Of a stretch of DNA of 64,000 nucleotides, positions 8,016-16,469 are shown one piece after another; position 1 is the first letter of the stretch; each line of letters begins with the position of its first letter. The notes beneath the pieces were generated by a model. That model was not told the origin of the DNA and did no database searches. It worked only from the letters and a program-made list of their open reading frames with translations. The position numbers and the translations under genes were made by a program. This stretch comes from Chloroflexota bacterium (lineage in GTDB: Bacteria > Chloroflexota > Anaerolineae > Caldilineales > Caldilineaceae). Where the stretch lies: assembly GCA_003577005.1 (NCBI GenBank), contig QEUW01000020.1, forward strand, positions 1 to 64,000, read 5' to 3'.

Positions 8016-9395
8016 TTATTTCACCAGCGCGGTGTCGATCACCTCGGCCAGGGTGCGCACGCCGATCACCTCGATCCCTTCGGGCAGTGCGTCGCCGCCT
8101 TTGCGCTTGAGCGAGCTGCGCGGGACGAGGGCGCGGGTGAAGCCCAGTTTGGCCGCCTCTTGCAGCCGCCGCGGCAACTGGCCCACGCTGCGCAACTCGC
8201 CGCTCAGCCCCACCTCGCCAATGAGCGCCAGGTCGGCGGCCACGGGCCGGTTGCGGAAGCTGCTGGCAATCGCCGTCGCCACGGCGAGATCGACAGCCGG
8301 TTCGTCGATATCCAGCCCGCCGACGATGTTGATAAAGATGTCCTGGTCGCTCAGGTCCATGCCGACGCGCTTGCTCAACACGGCGGTCAACAGCAACAGC
8401 CGGTTGAAATCGATGCCGTTCGTGGTGCGCCGTGGTTGGCTAAAGGCGGTGTGACTGCTCAGCGCCTGCACTTCGACAAGCAGAGGGCGTGTCCCTTCCA
8501 TAGAGACGGCAATCGCGCTGCCGGTGGCGTTGGGCAACCGTTCGGACAGGAAGACTTCCGACGGATTACGTACTTCGGCCATGCCCTGCTCGGTCATCTC
8601 GAAGATGCCCACCTCGTTGGTGCTGCCAAAGCGATTCTTGACCGAGCGCAGGATACGATAGGCGTGAAAGCGTTCGCCCTCCAGTTGGAGCACCACATCG
8701 ACCATATGTTCCAAAACCTTTGGCCCGGCGATCGACCCTTCCTTGGTCACGTGGCCCACGACGAAGATGGGCACATCCCACTGTTTGCCAACCCGCAAGA
8801 GCGCAGCCGCACAATCGCGCACCTGGCTTACTGTGCCTGCCGCGCTAGAACTTGCGCTGCTGTAGATAGCCTGGATCGAATCCACAATGACCAGCGTCGG
8901 CTTCATGCTTTCGATCTGTTCGATGATCTGCTCGACCTCGATCTCGGCCAGGATGAAGAGCCGTTCGCTCTGGATCCCTAGCCGGGCGGCGCGGCGGGCA
9001 ACCTGGTGTGCGCTCTCTTCGGCGCTCACATAGAGCACTGGCCCGACTGTGTCGGCGATCTCGGCGGCCATCTGCCCGAGTATCGTGCTCTTTCCTATGC
9101 CTGGATCTCCACCTACGAGCACACAGCCACCGGGTACGATCCCGCCGCCGAGCACACGGTTGAGTTCAGCCATACGCAACGGGAGTCGCGCCATCCGCTC
9201 GTGGGGCACCTGGGGCAGCGGGATCGGCTTGGCCACGCTGCCGCCAGTGGACAGGGTAGATCGGCCCTTTTCCGGCGCACGGACCACTACCTCTTCCAGC
9301 GTGTTCCACTCGCCGCAGTCGGGGCACTTGCCCATCCATTTCATTTGTACACCGCCGCAGTTGGAGCAGACGTACTGGGTCTTTGCTTTTGCCAT
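8016..9395 (-). CDS. radA: DNA repair protein RadA (Sms)
   Basis: The 459-residue protein has all RadA hallmarks: an N-terminal four-Cys zinc finger (CSNCGG and CPDCGEW), Walker A GGDPGIGKST, the family-specific KNRFG motif in SVKNRFGSTNEVGIF, and a C-terminal Lon-like domain (SDQDIFINIVGGLDIDEPAVDLA). RadA is a RecA-related helicase that helps branch migration in recombinational repair. The start at 9395 is supported by AAGGA seven bases upstream; longer in-frame starts lack one. It converges on the demethylase gene with only 9 bp between stops, and no terminator hairpin is visible there. Confidence 0.97.
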   Translation of the reverse strand: MAKAKTQYVCSNCGGVQMKWMGKCPDCGEWNTLEEVVVRAPEKGRSTLSTGGSVAKPIPLPQVPHERMARLPLRMAELNRVLGGGIVPGGCVLVGGDPGIGKSTILGQMAAEIADTVGPVLYVSAEESAHQVARRAARLGIQSERLFILAEIEVEQIIEQIESMKPTLVIVDSIQAIYSSASSSAAGTVSQVRDCAAALLRVGKQWDVPIFVVGHVTKEGSIAGPKVLEHMVDVVLQLEGERFHAYRILRSVKNRFGSTNEVGIFEMTEQGMAEVRNPSEVFLSERLPNATGSAIAVSMEGTRPLLVEVQALSSHTAFSQPRRTTNGIDFNRLLLLTAVLSKRVGMDLSDQDIFINIVGGLDIDEPAVDLAVATAIASSFRNRPVAADLALIGEVGLSGELRSVGQLPRRLQEAAKLGFTRALVPRSSLKRKGGDALPEGIEVIGVRTLAEVIDTALVK

Positions 9396-9495
9396 GATGC
9401 GTTCCTTGACCATTCGACAGAACGTTTGTGCGTATTGTATATGCAAAGGAAGAGAGCGTCAATAAACCGGATAGCTACGGCCAAACTGCGGTGGC

Positions 9496-9550
9496 TTTGA
9501 AAACGCGAGTAGAGATCGGCCAAACCAGCCCGCAACTTCGCGTTTTCAAA
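9496..9550. repeat. Dispersed hairpin, TTTTCAAACAG family
   Basis: Perfect 13-bp arms, TTTGAAAACGCGA at 9496-9508 and its complement at 9538-9550, enclose 29 bp. The same frame recurs at 53678-53733 with CCGG instead of CGCG in both arms, so pairing is kept while the sequence changes. A related element is in the alaS leader (52256-52386). Confidence 0.8.
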
Positions 9551-9621
9551 CAGAGCTGAGTATAGCAGCAATTCAAAAAGCCTCGCTTCTTCGCTCAATT
9601 TGCCATTTCTGTATAGCCAGT

Positions 9622-9663
9622 TTGACAGTCTACCCTGGTCATCGATATACTTTGACTATCAAA
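9622..9663 (+). promoter_or_regulatory. Promoter and likely MarR operator
   Basis: TTGACA (9622-9627) and TATACT (9646-9651) are spaced by 18 bp. TTTGACTATCAAA, a 5-3-5 inverted repeat at 9651-9663, covers the end of the -10 box and the expected start point. Its position just ahead of the marR gene suggests autorepression. Confidence 0.65.
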
Positions 9664-9717
9664 CTATTTTACCAGGCCGAACGCTCTAGCTTTTTACCAT
9701 AGAACAACGAGGAGACC

Positions 9718-10173
9718 ATGGCCCCGACCCCCGAAGAGTGTGCGCACGAATTGATCGATGTCATCCCAGAAGTGATACAGGTGATTCGGGCTGAAGTGCG
9801 GCGACAGCGGGGGCGCGACCTTTCCATCTTGCAGTTGCGCACCCTGATCTATCTTGCCCGTAACCCAGGCGCAACGCTCTCTGCTGTTGCCGACCATGTG
9901 GGACTGACACTTTCCTCCATGTCCACCCAGGTAAGCAAGCTTGTTCAGCGCAAGCTAGTGGATCGCAACGAGTCCCCTCATGACCGCCGTTTTGTCACTC
10001 TAGCCCTGACCCCAGCAGGGGAGGCGCACTTGCAGGAGGCGCGGCGTGGCGCAGAGACGAACCTTGCTGTACGCTGCCAACAATGGTCTCCCAGCGAACG
10101 CGCCACTGTGATGCAGGCAATGGCAATTCTGCGGGACCATTTTTCTACATCAATAGCAGAATCGGAGCAATAA
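9718..10173 (+). CDS. MarR-family transcriptional regulator
   Basis: The 151-residue protein has the MarR winged-helix: RGRDLSILQLRTLIYLARNPGATLSAVADHVGLTLSSMSTQVSKLVQRKLVDR, followed by the wing NESPHDRRFVTLALTPAGEAHL. MarR dimers usually repress a divergent or downstream exporter and release DNA on binding a small ligand. Here the next gene, three bases downstream, is a major facilitator exporter, so the pair is probably one operon under the promoter at 9622-9651. GAGGAGA precedes the ATG. Confidence 0.93.
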   Translation: MAPTPEECAHELIDVIPEVIQVIRAEVRRQRGRDLSILQLRTLIYLARNPGATLSAVADHVGLTLSSMSTQVSKLVQRKLVDRNESPHDRRFVTLALTPAGEAHLQEARRGAETNLAVRCQQWSPSERATVMQAMAILRDHFSTSIAESEQ

Positions 10174-10176
10174 ACG

Positions 10177-11460
10177 ATGGCTTCCGTAGACCCCCCGCGC
10201 ACTCCGAATGTGCCACCGGAGGTGTTACCGTTGCGTGCCCGCCAGTTTCGTATTCCCAAAACCTTTTCCGCATTACGGCATCCCAATTTCCGCATCTACG
10301 TGACGGGGCAGTTGGTCTCGCTCATGGGCACGTGGATGCAGATCATCGGCCAGGGGTGGCTTGTCTACGAAATCAGCCGCTCCGAACAGGCGCTGGGGAT
10401 TGTGGGGTTTGCCTCCGCCATCCCGGCGCTGGCCATCACGCCATGGGCCGGTGTTGTGCTCGACCAGGTCTCGAAACGCAAGGTCATGGTGTTGACACAG
10501 ATGAGCGCCATGCTGTTGGCCTTTGTCCTGGCAGGGTTGACCTTTGCCGGTGTGGTGCAAGTCTGGCATGTAGTGCTGCTGGCAGGTTGCCTGGGTGTGG
10601 TTAACTCTTTTGATGGGCCGGCGCGCCAGGCCTTTGTCGTGGATATGGTCGGTCGCGAGGACCTGCCCAATGCCATCGCCATCAACTCTATGACCTTTAA
10701 CGGCGCCCGCATTGTCGGCCCTGCTATTGCGGGTCTCCTGTTGGCGGCGGTGGGTACGGCCTGGTGCTTTCTTTTGAACGGTGTCACATTTCTGGCGGTG
10801 ATCGGCGGGCTGCTCCTGATGAAGCTGCCCGCCCATAACGCCAAAGCGACACCCCTCTCTCCCTGGCAACAGTTGACCAGCGGGGTACGCTACGCGGTGC
10901 GCACGCCAAACCTGCGGGCGTTGCTCCTGTCGGCATTGATCTTTAGCATGTTTGGCGTCTCATACAGCACGATCTTGCCGGCTTTTGTGGACAAGGCGCT
11001 CCAGCAAGGCGCCGACGCATTTGGCGCGATCAATGCCTTTCTCGGAATCGGCGCGGTAGCTGGCGCCTTATTGGTTGCCCGTTATGGCGACCAGGGGCGG
11101 CGGGGTTTGTGGCTACACTGGACGATCCTGGGTTTTCCCATCTTGCTGATCATCTTTGCGCTCAATCGCTCTTATCCCTTGTCTCTGTTCCTCTCGCTCT
11201 TTTTGGGCGTGGGTTTTATGCAGACCTTTACACTGCTCAATACACTGTTGCAGACCCAGGTAGCCGACGAGATGCGCGGCCGCGTGCTGAGCCTCTACAC
11301 GCTGACCTTCTTTGGCTTTATGCCCTTTGGCAACCTCGCCATCGGTGCGCTGGCCGAAGCGTGGGATATCCGCCCGGCCATCGTCTTGAGCGCAGCGCTC
11401 TCTTTCATCCTGACGCTGATCGTGTTGTGGAAGACGCCGTCCATGCGCAAGTTGCCGTAG
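10177..11460 (+). CDS. MFS exporter of the EntS/MFS_3 type
   Basis: The 427-residue protein has about twelve hydrophobic segments and opens with [37 protein letters not shown], the typical start of the EntS-like MFS_3 subfamily. [13 protein letters not shown] is the loop 2-3 motif and [17 protein letters not shown] the matching loop in the second half. Such proteins export siderophores or drugs, or have unknown cargo. It starts three bases after marR, implying co-regulation. The sequence just after its stop is occupied by two repeat elements. Confidence 0.9.
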   Translation: MASVDPPRTPNVPPEVLPLRARQFRIPKTFSALRHPNFRIYVTGQLVSLMGTWMQIIGQGWLVYEISRSEQALGIVGFASAIPALAITPWAGVVLDQVSKRKVMVLTQMSAMLLAFVLAGLTFAGVVQVWHVVLLAGCLGVVNSFDGPARQAFVVDMVGREDLPNAIAINSMTFNGARIVGPAIAGLLLAAVGTAWCFLLNGVTFLAVIGGLLLMKLPAHNAKATPLSPWQQLTSGVRYAVRTPNLRALLLSALIFSMFGVSYSTILPAFVDKALQQGADAFGAINAFLGIGAVAGALLVARYGDQGRRGLWLHWTILGFPILLIIFALNRSYPLSLFLSLFLGVGFMQTFTLLNTLLQTQVADEMRGRVLSLYTLTFFGFMPFGNLAIGALAEAWDIRPAIVLSAALSFILTLIVLWKTPSMRKLP

Positions 11461-11478
11461 ATGGATTCGGCTTTTATT

Positions 11479-11640
11479 GGACACAGATTTTCAGGATTTA
11501 CGCTGATGTTTGCTACGCTATCCGTGAAATCTGTGTTCTATTTTCACAGCAGCAACAGCAGGAACACAGAGAACGCCGAGCAGCCACGGAGCGCACAGAG
11601 CTTTTTCTCTGTGTATCCTCTGTGCTCTCTGTGTTGCGCT
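11479..11640. repeat. Two adjacent word-type dispersed repeats
   Basis: Bases 11479-11538 hold an element made of CACAGATTTTCAGGATT-like and CCGTGAAATCTGTG-like words; a relative is at 14276-14358. Bases 11561-11640 hold AACACAGAGAACGCC...CTCTGTG words in inverted orientation, matching elements at 35364-35449 and 58831-58930. They fill the gap before the next gene and leave it without an obvious ribosome binding site. Confidence 0.75.
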
Positions 11641-11669
11641 GTTTTGCCCTATTTTCACAACAGACCGAC

Positions 11670-13256
11670 GTGCGTCATCTCTATCTGCTTGCTTTTACCG
11701 CCGGCGCTGTGACGCTTGGCATGGAATTGAGTGCGGCCCGCCTGTTGGAGCCGGTCTTTGGCAACAATCAGATCGTCTGGGCGGCGTTGATCGGGTTGAT
11801 CCTGCTCTATCTGGCGCTCGGCGCCTGGCTGGGCGGGCGGCTGGCCGACCGCTTTCCGCGCCGGCGCGAGCTGCACCTCTTGCTGACCATCGCGGCGGTG
11901 GGCGTTGCGCTGGCGCCGGCCTTTAGCACACCCGTCTTGCGGCTGGCGGCCACCGGTCTGGCTGACTTTGCCGCCGAACTGCTGATCGGCGCGCTGCTGT
12001 CTGTCCTTCTTCTCTTTAGCGTCCCTGGTATCCTCCTAGGCGCGGTCAGCCCGTGGGTAGTGCGGCTGGCGCTCGACGACGTGCGCCATTCGGGGCAGAT
12101 CGCCGGGCGCATCTACGCCGTTGCTACAGCCGGGAGTCTGGCCGGCACCTTTTTGCCCGTCCTCTGGCTGATCCCGGCGTATGGCACACGCTGGACCTTT
12201 TTTCTGCTGGCGTTGGCGCTGCTGGCCGTGGTCATTGTAGACTCCTGGCGGCAGCGGTACATTTGGGCTCCCCTACTGGGAATCGTGCTTGTGTTGCTGC
12301 TGGCCTGGTGGACCCAACCCGGCGGCGCAATTCGCGCAACTTGGGACGATGGACGGGACGGCGAGATCATCTACGAAGATGAAAGCCTCTACAACTACAT
12401 CGCTATCCGCCAGTGGGGCAGCGAACGCCACCTCAAGCTCAACGACGGCATCGGCATCCACAGCGTCTACCACCCCGACAGCCTGTTGAGCCTGGGCATC
12501 TGGGACTACTTTCTGCTGGCGCCACTCTTTAGTGGGTGGGGGGTAGGGGGTGGGGAGTGGACGGATTCCCTACTCCCTACTCCCTACTCTCTACTCATCA
12601 TTGGATTAGCGGGGGGGACGGTGAGCAGCCTCTATAGCGAGATCTATGGACCGGTTCCGATTACAGGAGTCGAACTGGACCCGCAGATCATCGAGGTAGG
12701 GCGGCGTTTTTTTGAGCTGGAGCGACCCAACGTTACGCCAATCGCGGCGGATGGGCGGCGCTGGCTGATGCAACAGCCGCCCACGGCTCGTTGGCAGGTG
12801 ATTGCGGTTGATGCCTATCGCCCACCCTACATCCCCTTTCACCTGGCTACGGTGGAGTTCTTTGCGTTGGTGCGCAACCACTTGACGGAAGACGGCGTAG
12901 TCGCCATCAATGTGGGGCGCACGGCGCAGAACTTTGACCTGGTCGATACGCTGGCTGCAACCCTGGCGCAACTTTTCCCGACCGTCTATGCCATTGATGA
13001 GCCAGGACCGGCCGATACATTGGGGAACACGCTACTGGTGGCGACCATGCAGTCGGTGACGCTGGACGCGGTGCTGGCGAACCATGCGCAATTGCCAGAG
13101 AGCCTGCCGCCGGAGTTTCGCACCTTCGCCGCCGAGGCAACTGGGCAGATCCGCCTGACAACGCCGCCACCCGACGCGCTGATCTTTCGCGACGATCATG
13201 CGCCGGTGGAACAAGTAGTGCATCGCATTATTTGGAGTTTTCTTACCGGTGGGTAG
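11670..13256 (+). CDS. Membrane-anchored spermidine-synthase-like protein
   Basis: About 528 residues from a GTG start. The N-terminal half has about seven membrane segments beginning LAFTAGAVTLGMELSAARLLEPVFG, typical of the fused MFS/spermidine synthase family. The C-terminal half is a Rossmann methyltransferase-like fold with LLIIGLAGGTVSSLY, GVELDPQIIEVGR and VIAVDAYRPPYIPFH. Family members are called spermidine synthases, but polyamine synthesis is rarely shown. The start is uncertain: the frame is open far upstream through a repeat, and GTG 11670 is chosen because homology-like sequence begins there. The linker SGWGVGGGEWTDSLLPTPYS (about residues 288-307) is encoded by an inserted repeat. 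Confidence 0.8.
   Translation: MRHLYLLAFTAGAVTLGMELSAARLLEPVFGNNQIVWAALIGLILLYLALGAWLGGRLADRFPRRRELHLLLTIAAVGVALAPAFSTPVLRLAATGLADFAAELLIGALLSVLLLFSVPGILLGAVSPWVVRLALDDVRHSGQIAGRIYAVATAGSLAGTFLPVLWLIPAYGTRWTFFLLALALLAVVIVDSWRQRYIWAPLLGIVLVLLLAWWTQPGGAIRATWDDGRDGEIIYEDESLYNYIAIRQWGSERHLKLNDGIGIHSVYHPDSLLSLGIWDYFLLAPLFSGWGVGGGEWTDSLLPTPYSLLIIGLAGGTVSSLYSEIYGPVPITGVELDPQIIEVGRRFFELERPNVTPIAADGRRWLMQQPPTARWQVIAVDAYRPPYIPFHLATVEFFALVRNHLTEDGVVAINVGRTAQNFDLVDTLAATLAQLFPTVYAIDEPGPADTLGNTLLVATMQSVTLDAVLANHAQLPESLPPEFRTFAAEATGQIRLTTPPPDALIFRDDHAPVEQVVHRIIWSFLTGG
12532..12596. repeat. Word-type repeat inside a coding sequence
   Basis: A G-rich half (GGGTGGGGGGTAGGGGGTGG) is followed by a half made of three TCCCTAC words and CTCTACT. 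It is the same word type as the intergenic element at 24299-24357. It is in frame with the spermidine-synthase-like gene and adds about 22 residues just before the SAM-fold glycine motif. Confidence 0.7.
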
Positions 13257-13324
13257 AATGAGGGCAGCGTACATCAGGGGTATTTCTCCCCATCATAGCG
13301 ACAGGCGTACGGAGAACCCAGCCA

Positions 13325-13561
13325 ATGATCAAAGTTTACGATGCCCGCACCGGTTCCTTTCTGGGCGAAATCAGCGAGCCGCAACTAGCCTTCTTACAGG
13401 CACAATTGGAGGAAGAAGGGGCAGAAGACCAGGACTACTACATCAATCAGGCAACCCTTGATCTCTTGACCGCCCGCGGGGCAGACCCGGCGCTGCTGGC
13501 TTTGCTGCAACAGGCGTTAGGCAATCGGGAAGAGATGGACGTTCGCTGGGAGACAGTGTAG
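13325..13561 (+). CDS. Small conserved protein (often mislabelled galactosyldiacylglycerol synthase)
   Basis: The 78-residue protein starts MIKVYDARTGSFLGEISEPQ and contains EEEGAEDQDYYINQATLDLL and ALGNREEMDVRW. The same small protein occurs in cyanobacteria and Chloroflexota, often with the misleading product name above; no activity is established. It is acidic with no membrane segment. GGAGA precedes the start. It ends just before the acetyltransferase gene and may be co-transcribed with it. Confidence 0.85.
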   Translation: MIKVYDARTGSFLGEISEPQLAFLQAQLEEEGAEDQDYYINQATLDLLTARGADPALLALLQQALGNREEMDVRWETV

Positions 13562-13572
13562 GAATCTTGCCG

Positions 13573-14262
13573 ATGAACTTCCCCGATTTGTTGCCACCAT
13601 TGGAGCCGGCAATTTTGGCCCTTACCCAAAAGCTGCCGCGCAAGCCCGCTCCGGTGGTGCTCAGTGGTCATTTTGTTCGGCTCGAGCCGCTTGATTTTGC
13701 CCGCGATGCGGCGGCGCTCTTTCGCGTCTCCAACGGCGACGCCATCACGCTGGGGGGTCGCACGATCGGGCCTTACGACGCCGAAAAGTTGGTCTGGCGC
13801 TATCTCTTCGCCGGGCCGTTTGACTCGCTCGCTGATTTTATCAGCTATTGCGAGCAGCAACGAGATGCCCCCGACGGTCTCTGCCTGAGCGTCTTTGACA
13901 CGGCCACCGGCGCCCCCATCGGCATGACCAACTTCATGAGCAATGCGCCGGGGCATCTAAAGATCGAACTGGGCGGGATCTGGTATAGCCCCATCGCGCA
14001 AGGAACAAAGGCCAATACGGAAGCCACCTATCTGATGCTCGACCATGCCTTTGGGTTGGGCTATCGGCGGGTGGAATGGAAGTGCAATGCGCTCAACGTG
14101 CGCTCGCGGCGGGCAGCGCTGCGCATGGGTTTTCAGTTCGAGGGCATCCAGGAAAGCCACATGATCGTCAAAGGTCGCAGCCGCGACACCGCCTGGTTTC
14201 GCATCCTGGCGCACGAATGGCCGGCGGTCGAACGCCATCTTCGCCAGCAGCTCTACGAATAG
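13573..14262 (+). CDS. GNAT-family N-acetyltransferase (RimJ/RimL-like)
   Basis: The 229-residue protein carries the RimL-like core: LSGHFVRLEPLDFARDAAAL near the start, GAPIGMTNFMSN as the beta4 region, GGIWYSPIAQGTKANTEATY at the acetyl-CoA loop, and VEWKCNALNVRSRRAALRMG, the usual NxxS/R helix. These enzymes acetylate N-terminal amines or small amines with acetyl-CoA. ATG 13573 is chosen over TTG 13567 because AGGAA upstream fits its spacing. The small protein gene ends 11 bp upstream. Confidence 0.9.
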   Translation: MNFPDLLPPLEPAILALTQKLPRKPAPVVLSGHFVRLEPLDFARDAAALFRVSNGDAITLGGRTIGPYDAEKLVWRYLFAGPFDSLADFISYCEQQRDAPDGLCLSVFDTATGAPIGMTNFMSNAPGHLKIELGGIWYSPIAQGTKANTEATYLMLDHAFGLGYRRVEWKCNALNVRSRRAALRMGFQFEGIQESHMIVKGRSRDTAWFRILAHEWPAVERHLRQQLYE

Positions 14263-14275
14263 AAGATGAGCATGA

Positions 14276-14358
14276 AACACAGGTTTTCAGGATTTTCACA
14301 GATTCTTGTCCTTCTATCCGTGTGTATCCGTGTTCATCCGTGTACGATTTTCACAGTA
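14276..14358. repeat. Word-type dispersed repeat (CACAG/CCGTG)
   Basis: The gap holds CACAGGTTTTCAGGATTTTC then three CCGTGT-type words and a closing TTTTCACAG. It matches the style and part of the sequence of 11479-11538. Confidence 0.7.
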
Positions 14359-14372
14359 GAGACAAAATTACA

Positions 14373-15332
14373 ATGCGGGTCATGGTCACGGGGATCGCCG
14401 GGTTTGCCGGCAGCCATTTAGCTGAATATCTGCTGCGGGAAACCTCGGTCGAGGTGCATGGCATCATCCATCGCAACGACCGGCGTATCCAACATCTGCG
14501 CGACCAATTGACGTTGCATCGCGGCGACCTGCGCAATGCGCTGTGGGTGAGCGAGACGGTGCAGGCCGTTGCACCTGACCAGCTTTTCCACCTGGCGGCC
14601 TGGAGCGATGTGGGTGGCAGTTGGCGTCAGCCCTGGACGACCTACGAACTGAACATCCAGTGCCAGCTAAACTTGCTGGAGGCGCTCTGCCGGTGGCAAC
14701 CTTCTTGCCGGGCGCTGGTTGTGACATCGAACGAGGTCTACGGCCTGGTGCAGACCGAGGATCTACCTATCGATGAAGAGACGCCTTTCCGGCCCAATAG
14801 CCCTTATGGCGTCAGCAAGGTGACACAGGATATGATGGCGCTCCAATACTGGAACAGCCACCATCTGCCCACGGTGCGGGTGCGCAGCTTCAACCATATC
14901 GGCCCGGGCCAGTCCGACGACTTTGTCGCCAGCGCCTTTGCCCGCCAGATCGCCGAGATCGAAGCCGGTCTGCGCCCGCCGGTCGTGGCGGTTGGTAACC
15001 TGGAGGCAGAGCGAGATTTTACCGATGTGCGCGATATCGTACGCGCCTACTGGCTGGCCATCAATCACGGCGAACCCGGGCAGGTCTACAACGTTGGCAG
15101 CGGCGAGGCGCGCCGGGTGCGCTGGTTGCTTGACACCTTGCTCTCGATGGCGCAGGCGCAGGTGGAACTTGCTGTCGATCCCGCACGTTTGCGTCCTAGC
15201 GATGTGCCGGTCAGCGTCTGCGACAGGCGGCGGCTCACGGCGGCCACCGGCTGGCAGCCCGAAATTGATCTACGTAATTCACTGCTCGACTTGCTAGATG
15301 ATTGGCGCAGGCAAGTGCGCCCAACCGGGTAA
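14373..15332 (+). CDS. rmd: GDP-4-keto-6-deoxy-mannose reductase (RMD-type SDR)
   Basis: The 319-residue extended SDR starts [20 protein letters not shown] (GxxGxxG nucleotide motif). The catalytic Tyr-Lys is in [19 protein letters not shown], and SNEVYG supplies the preceding Ser. [20 protein letters not shown] is characteristic of GDP-6-deoxy-4-keto-mannose reductases, which yield GDP-D-rhamnose from the Gmd product. The next gene is gmd, so together they make a GDP-deoxyhexose for surface glycans. The exact epimer made cannot be told from sequence. The start follows a repeat directly and lacks a strong ribosome site. Confidence 0.88.
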   Translation: MRVMVTGIAGFAGSHLAEYLLRETSVEVHGIIHRNDRRIQHLRDQLTLHRGDLRNALWVSETVQAVAPDQLFHLAAWSDVGGSWRQPWTTYELNIQCQLNLLEALCRWQPSCRALVVTSNEVYGLVQTEDLPIDEETPFRPNSPYGVSKVTQDMMALQYWNSHHLPTVRVRSFNHIGPGQSDDFVASAFARQIAEIEAGLRPPVVAVGNLEAERDFTDVRDIVRAYWLAINHGEPGQVYNVGSGEARRVRWLLDTLLSMAQAQVELAVDPARLRPSDVPVSVCDRRRLTAATGWQPEIDLRNSLLDLLDDWRRQVRPTG

Positions 15333-15369
15333 CATAGCAAGAGTCGATCAAACCCATGGGGAATGGAGA

Positions 15370-16350
15370 ATGCCCACAGCCTTGATCACCGGTGTCACCG
15401 GCCAAGACGGTAGCTATTTAGCCGAATTTTTACTCGACCAGGGATATACGGTTATTGGCATGGTGCGCAGAACCAGCACCATCAATTTTGAACGTATCCA
15501 GCATATTCAAGACCGGATCGAGCTTGTCCAGGGGGATCTCTTGGATCAGAGCAGCTTGATGTCGATTCTCGACGAGCACCGCCCAGGGGAGGTGTACAAC
15601 CTGGCGGCGCAAAGCTTTGTGCCGACCAGCTTTACCCAGCCGGTGCTGACCGGCGAATTCACCGCGCTGGGTGTAACACGCGTCCTCGAAGCGATCCGTC
15701 TAGTGAATCCCAAGATCCGCTTTTACCAGGCGAGCAGCAGCGAAATGTTTGGCAAGGTAGTCGAAGTGCCCCAGCGGGAGACGACACCCTTCTATCCGCG
15801 CAGCCCGTACGGTGTGGCAAAGGTGTACGGTCACTGGATCACGGTCAACTATCGCGAGAGCTACGACATGTTCTGCTGTTCGGGCATCTTGTTCAACCAC
15901 GAGTCGGAACGGCGCGGTCTCGAGTTTGTCACCCACAAAATCACCGACGGCGTCGCCCGCATCAAGCTGGGTCTGACCAACGAATTGCGGCTAGGCAACC
16001 TGGAGTCACGCCGAGATTGGGGGTACGCCGGTGATTACGTGCGCGCCATGTGGCTCATGTTGCAACAAGACGCGCCCGATGACTATGTCATCGCCACGGG
16101 TGAGACCCACAGTGTCGAGGAATTTGTCGAAGAGGCGTTTGGCTATCTTGACCTGGATTGGCGCGAGTTTGTAGTCCAGGACCCCAAGTACTACCGCCCG
16201 GCAGAAGTCGATCTACTGGTGGGTGACGCCAGTAAGGCCGGCCAGAAGCTGGGGTGGGAGCCAACCGTGGACTTTCGCCAGTTGGTGCGCCTGATGGTGG
16301 ACGCCGATATGGCAAGCCTGCAAGAACAGGTGTGGCCAAAACAGACATAG
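15370..16350 (+). CDS. gmd: GDP-mannose 4,6-dehydratase
   Basis: The 326-residue enzyme begins [20 protein letters not shown], the near-invariant Gmd start, with [13 protein letters not shown] for NADP binding, [12 protein letters not shown] (catalytic Ser/Glu region), [20 protein letters not shown] (Tyr-Lys) and [10 protein letters not shown]. It converts GDP-D-mannose to GDP-4-keto-6-deoxy-D-mannose, the substrate of the reductase encoded 37 bp upstream. ATG 15370 has ATGGAGA just ahead and matches the family N-terminus. It is slightly shorter than E. coli Gmd. Confidence 0.96.
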   Translation: MPTALITGVTGQDGSYLAEFLLDQGYTVIGMVRRTSTINFERIQHIQDRIELVQGDLLDQSSLMSILDEHRPGEVYNLAAQSFVPTSFTQPVLTGEFTALGVTRVLEAIRLVNPKIRFYQASSSEMFGKVVEVPQRETTPFYPRSPYGVAKVYGHWITVNYRESYDMFCCSGILFNHESERRGLEFVTHKITDGVARIKLGLTNELRLGNLESRRDWGYAGDYVRAMWLMLQQDAPDDYVIATGETHSVEEFVEEAFGYLDLDWREFVVQDPKYYRPAEVDLLVGDASKAGQKLGWEPTVDFRQLVRLMVDADMASLQEQVWPKQT

Positions 16351-16386
16351 GCGACTCTATAACAACAGATGATTCGACATCCAATG

Positions 16387-16449
16387 CGTAACAGGTGATG
16401 CGTGTTGCGTACTATGTTATCTCTCACGCAACACGCATCACCTGTTACG
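16387..16449. repeat. Long intergenic hairpin with 24-bp perfect arms
   Basis: CGTAACAGGTGATGCGTGTT... at 16387-16410 is perfectly complementary to 16426-16449 with a 15-bp loop. The words GTAACAGGTGATGCGTG and GTTACGTGTTACGC repeat inside and beside the arms. It lies 21 bp before the antiporter ATG. Confidence 0.85.
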
Positions 16450-16469
16450 TGTTACGCACTCCAACCACC

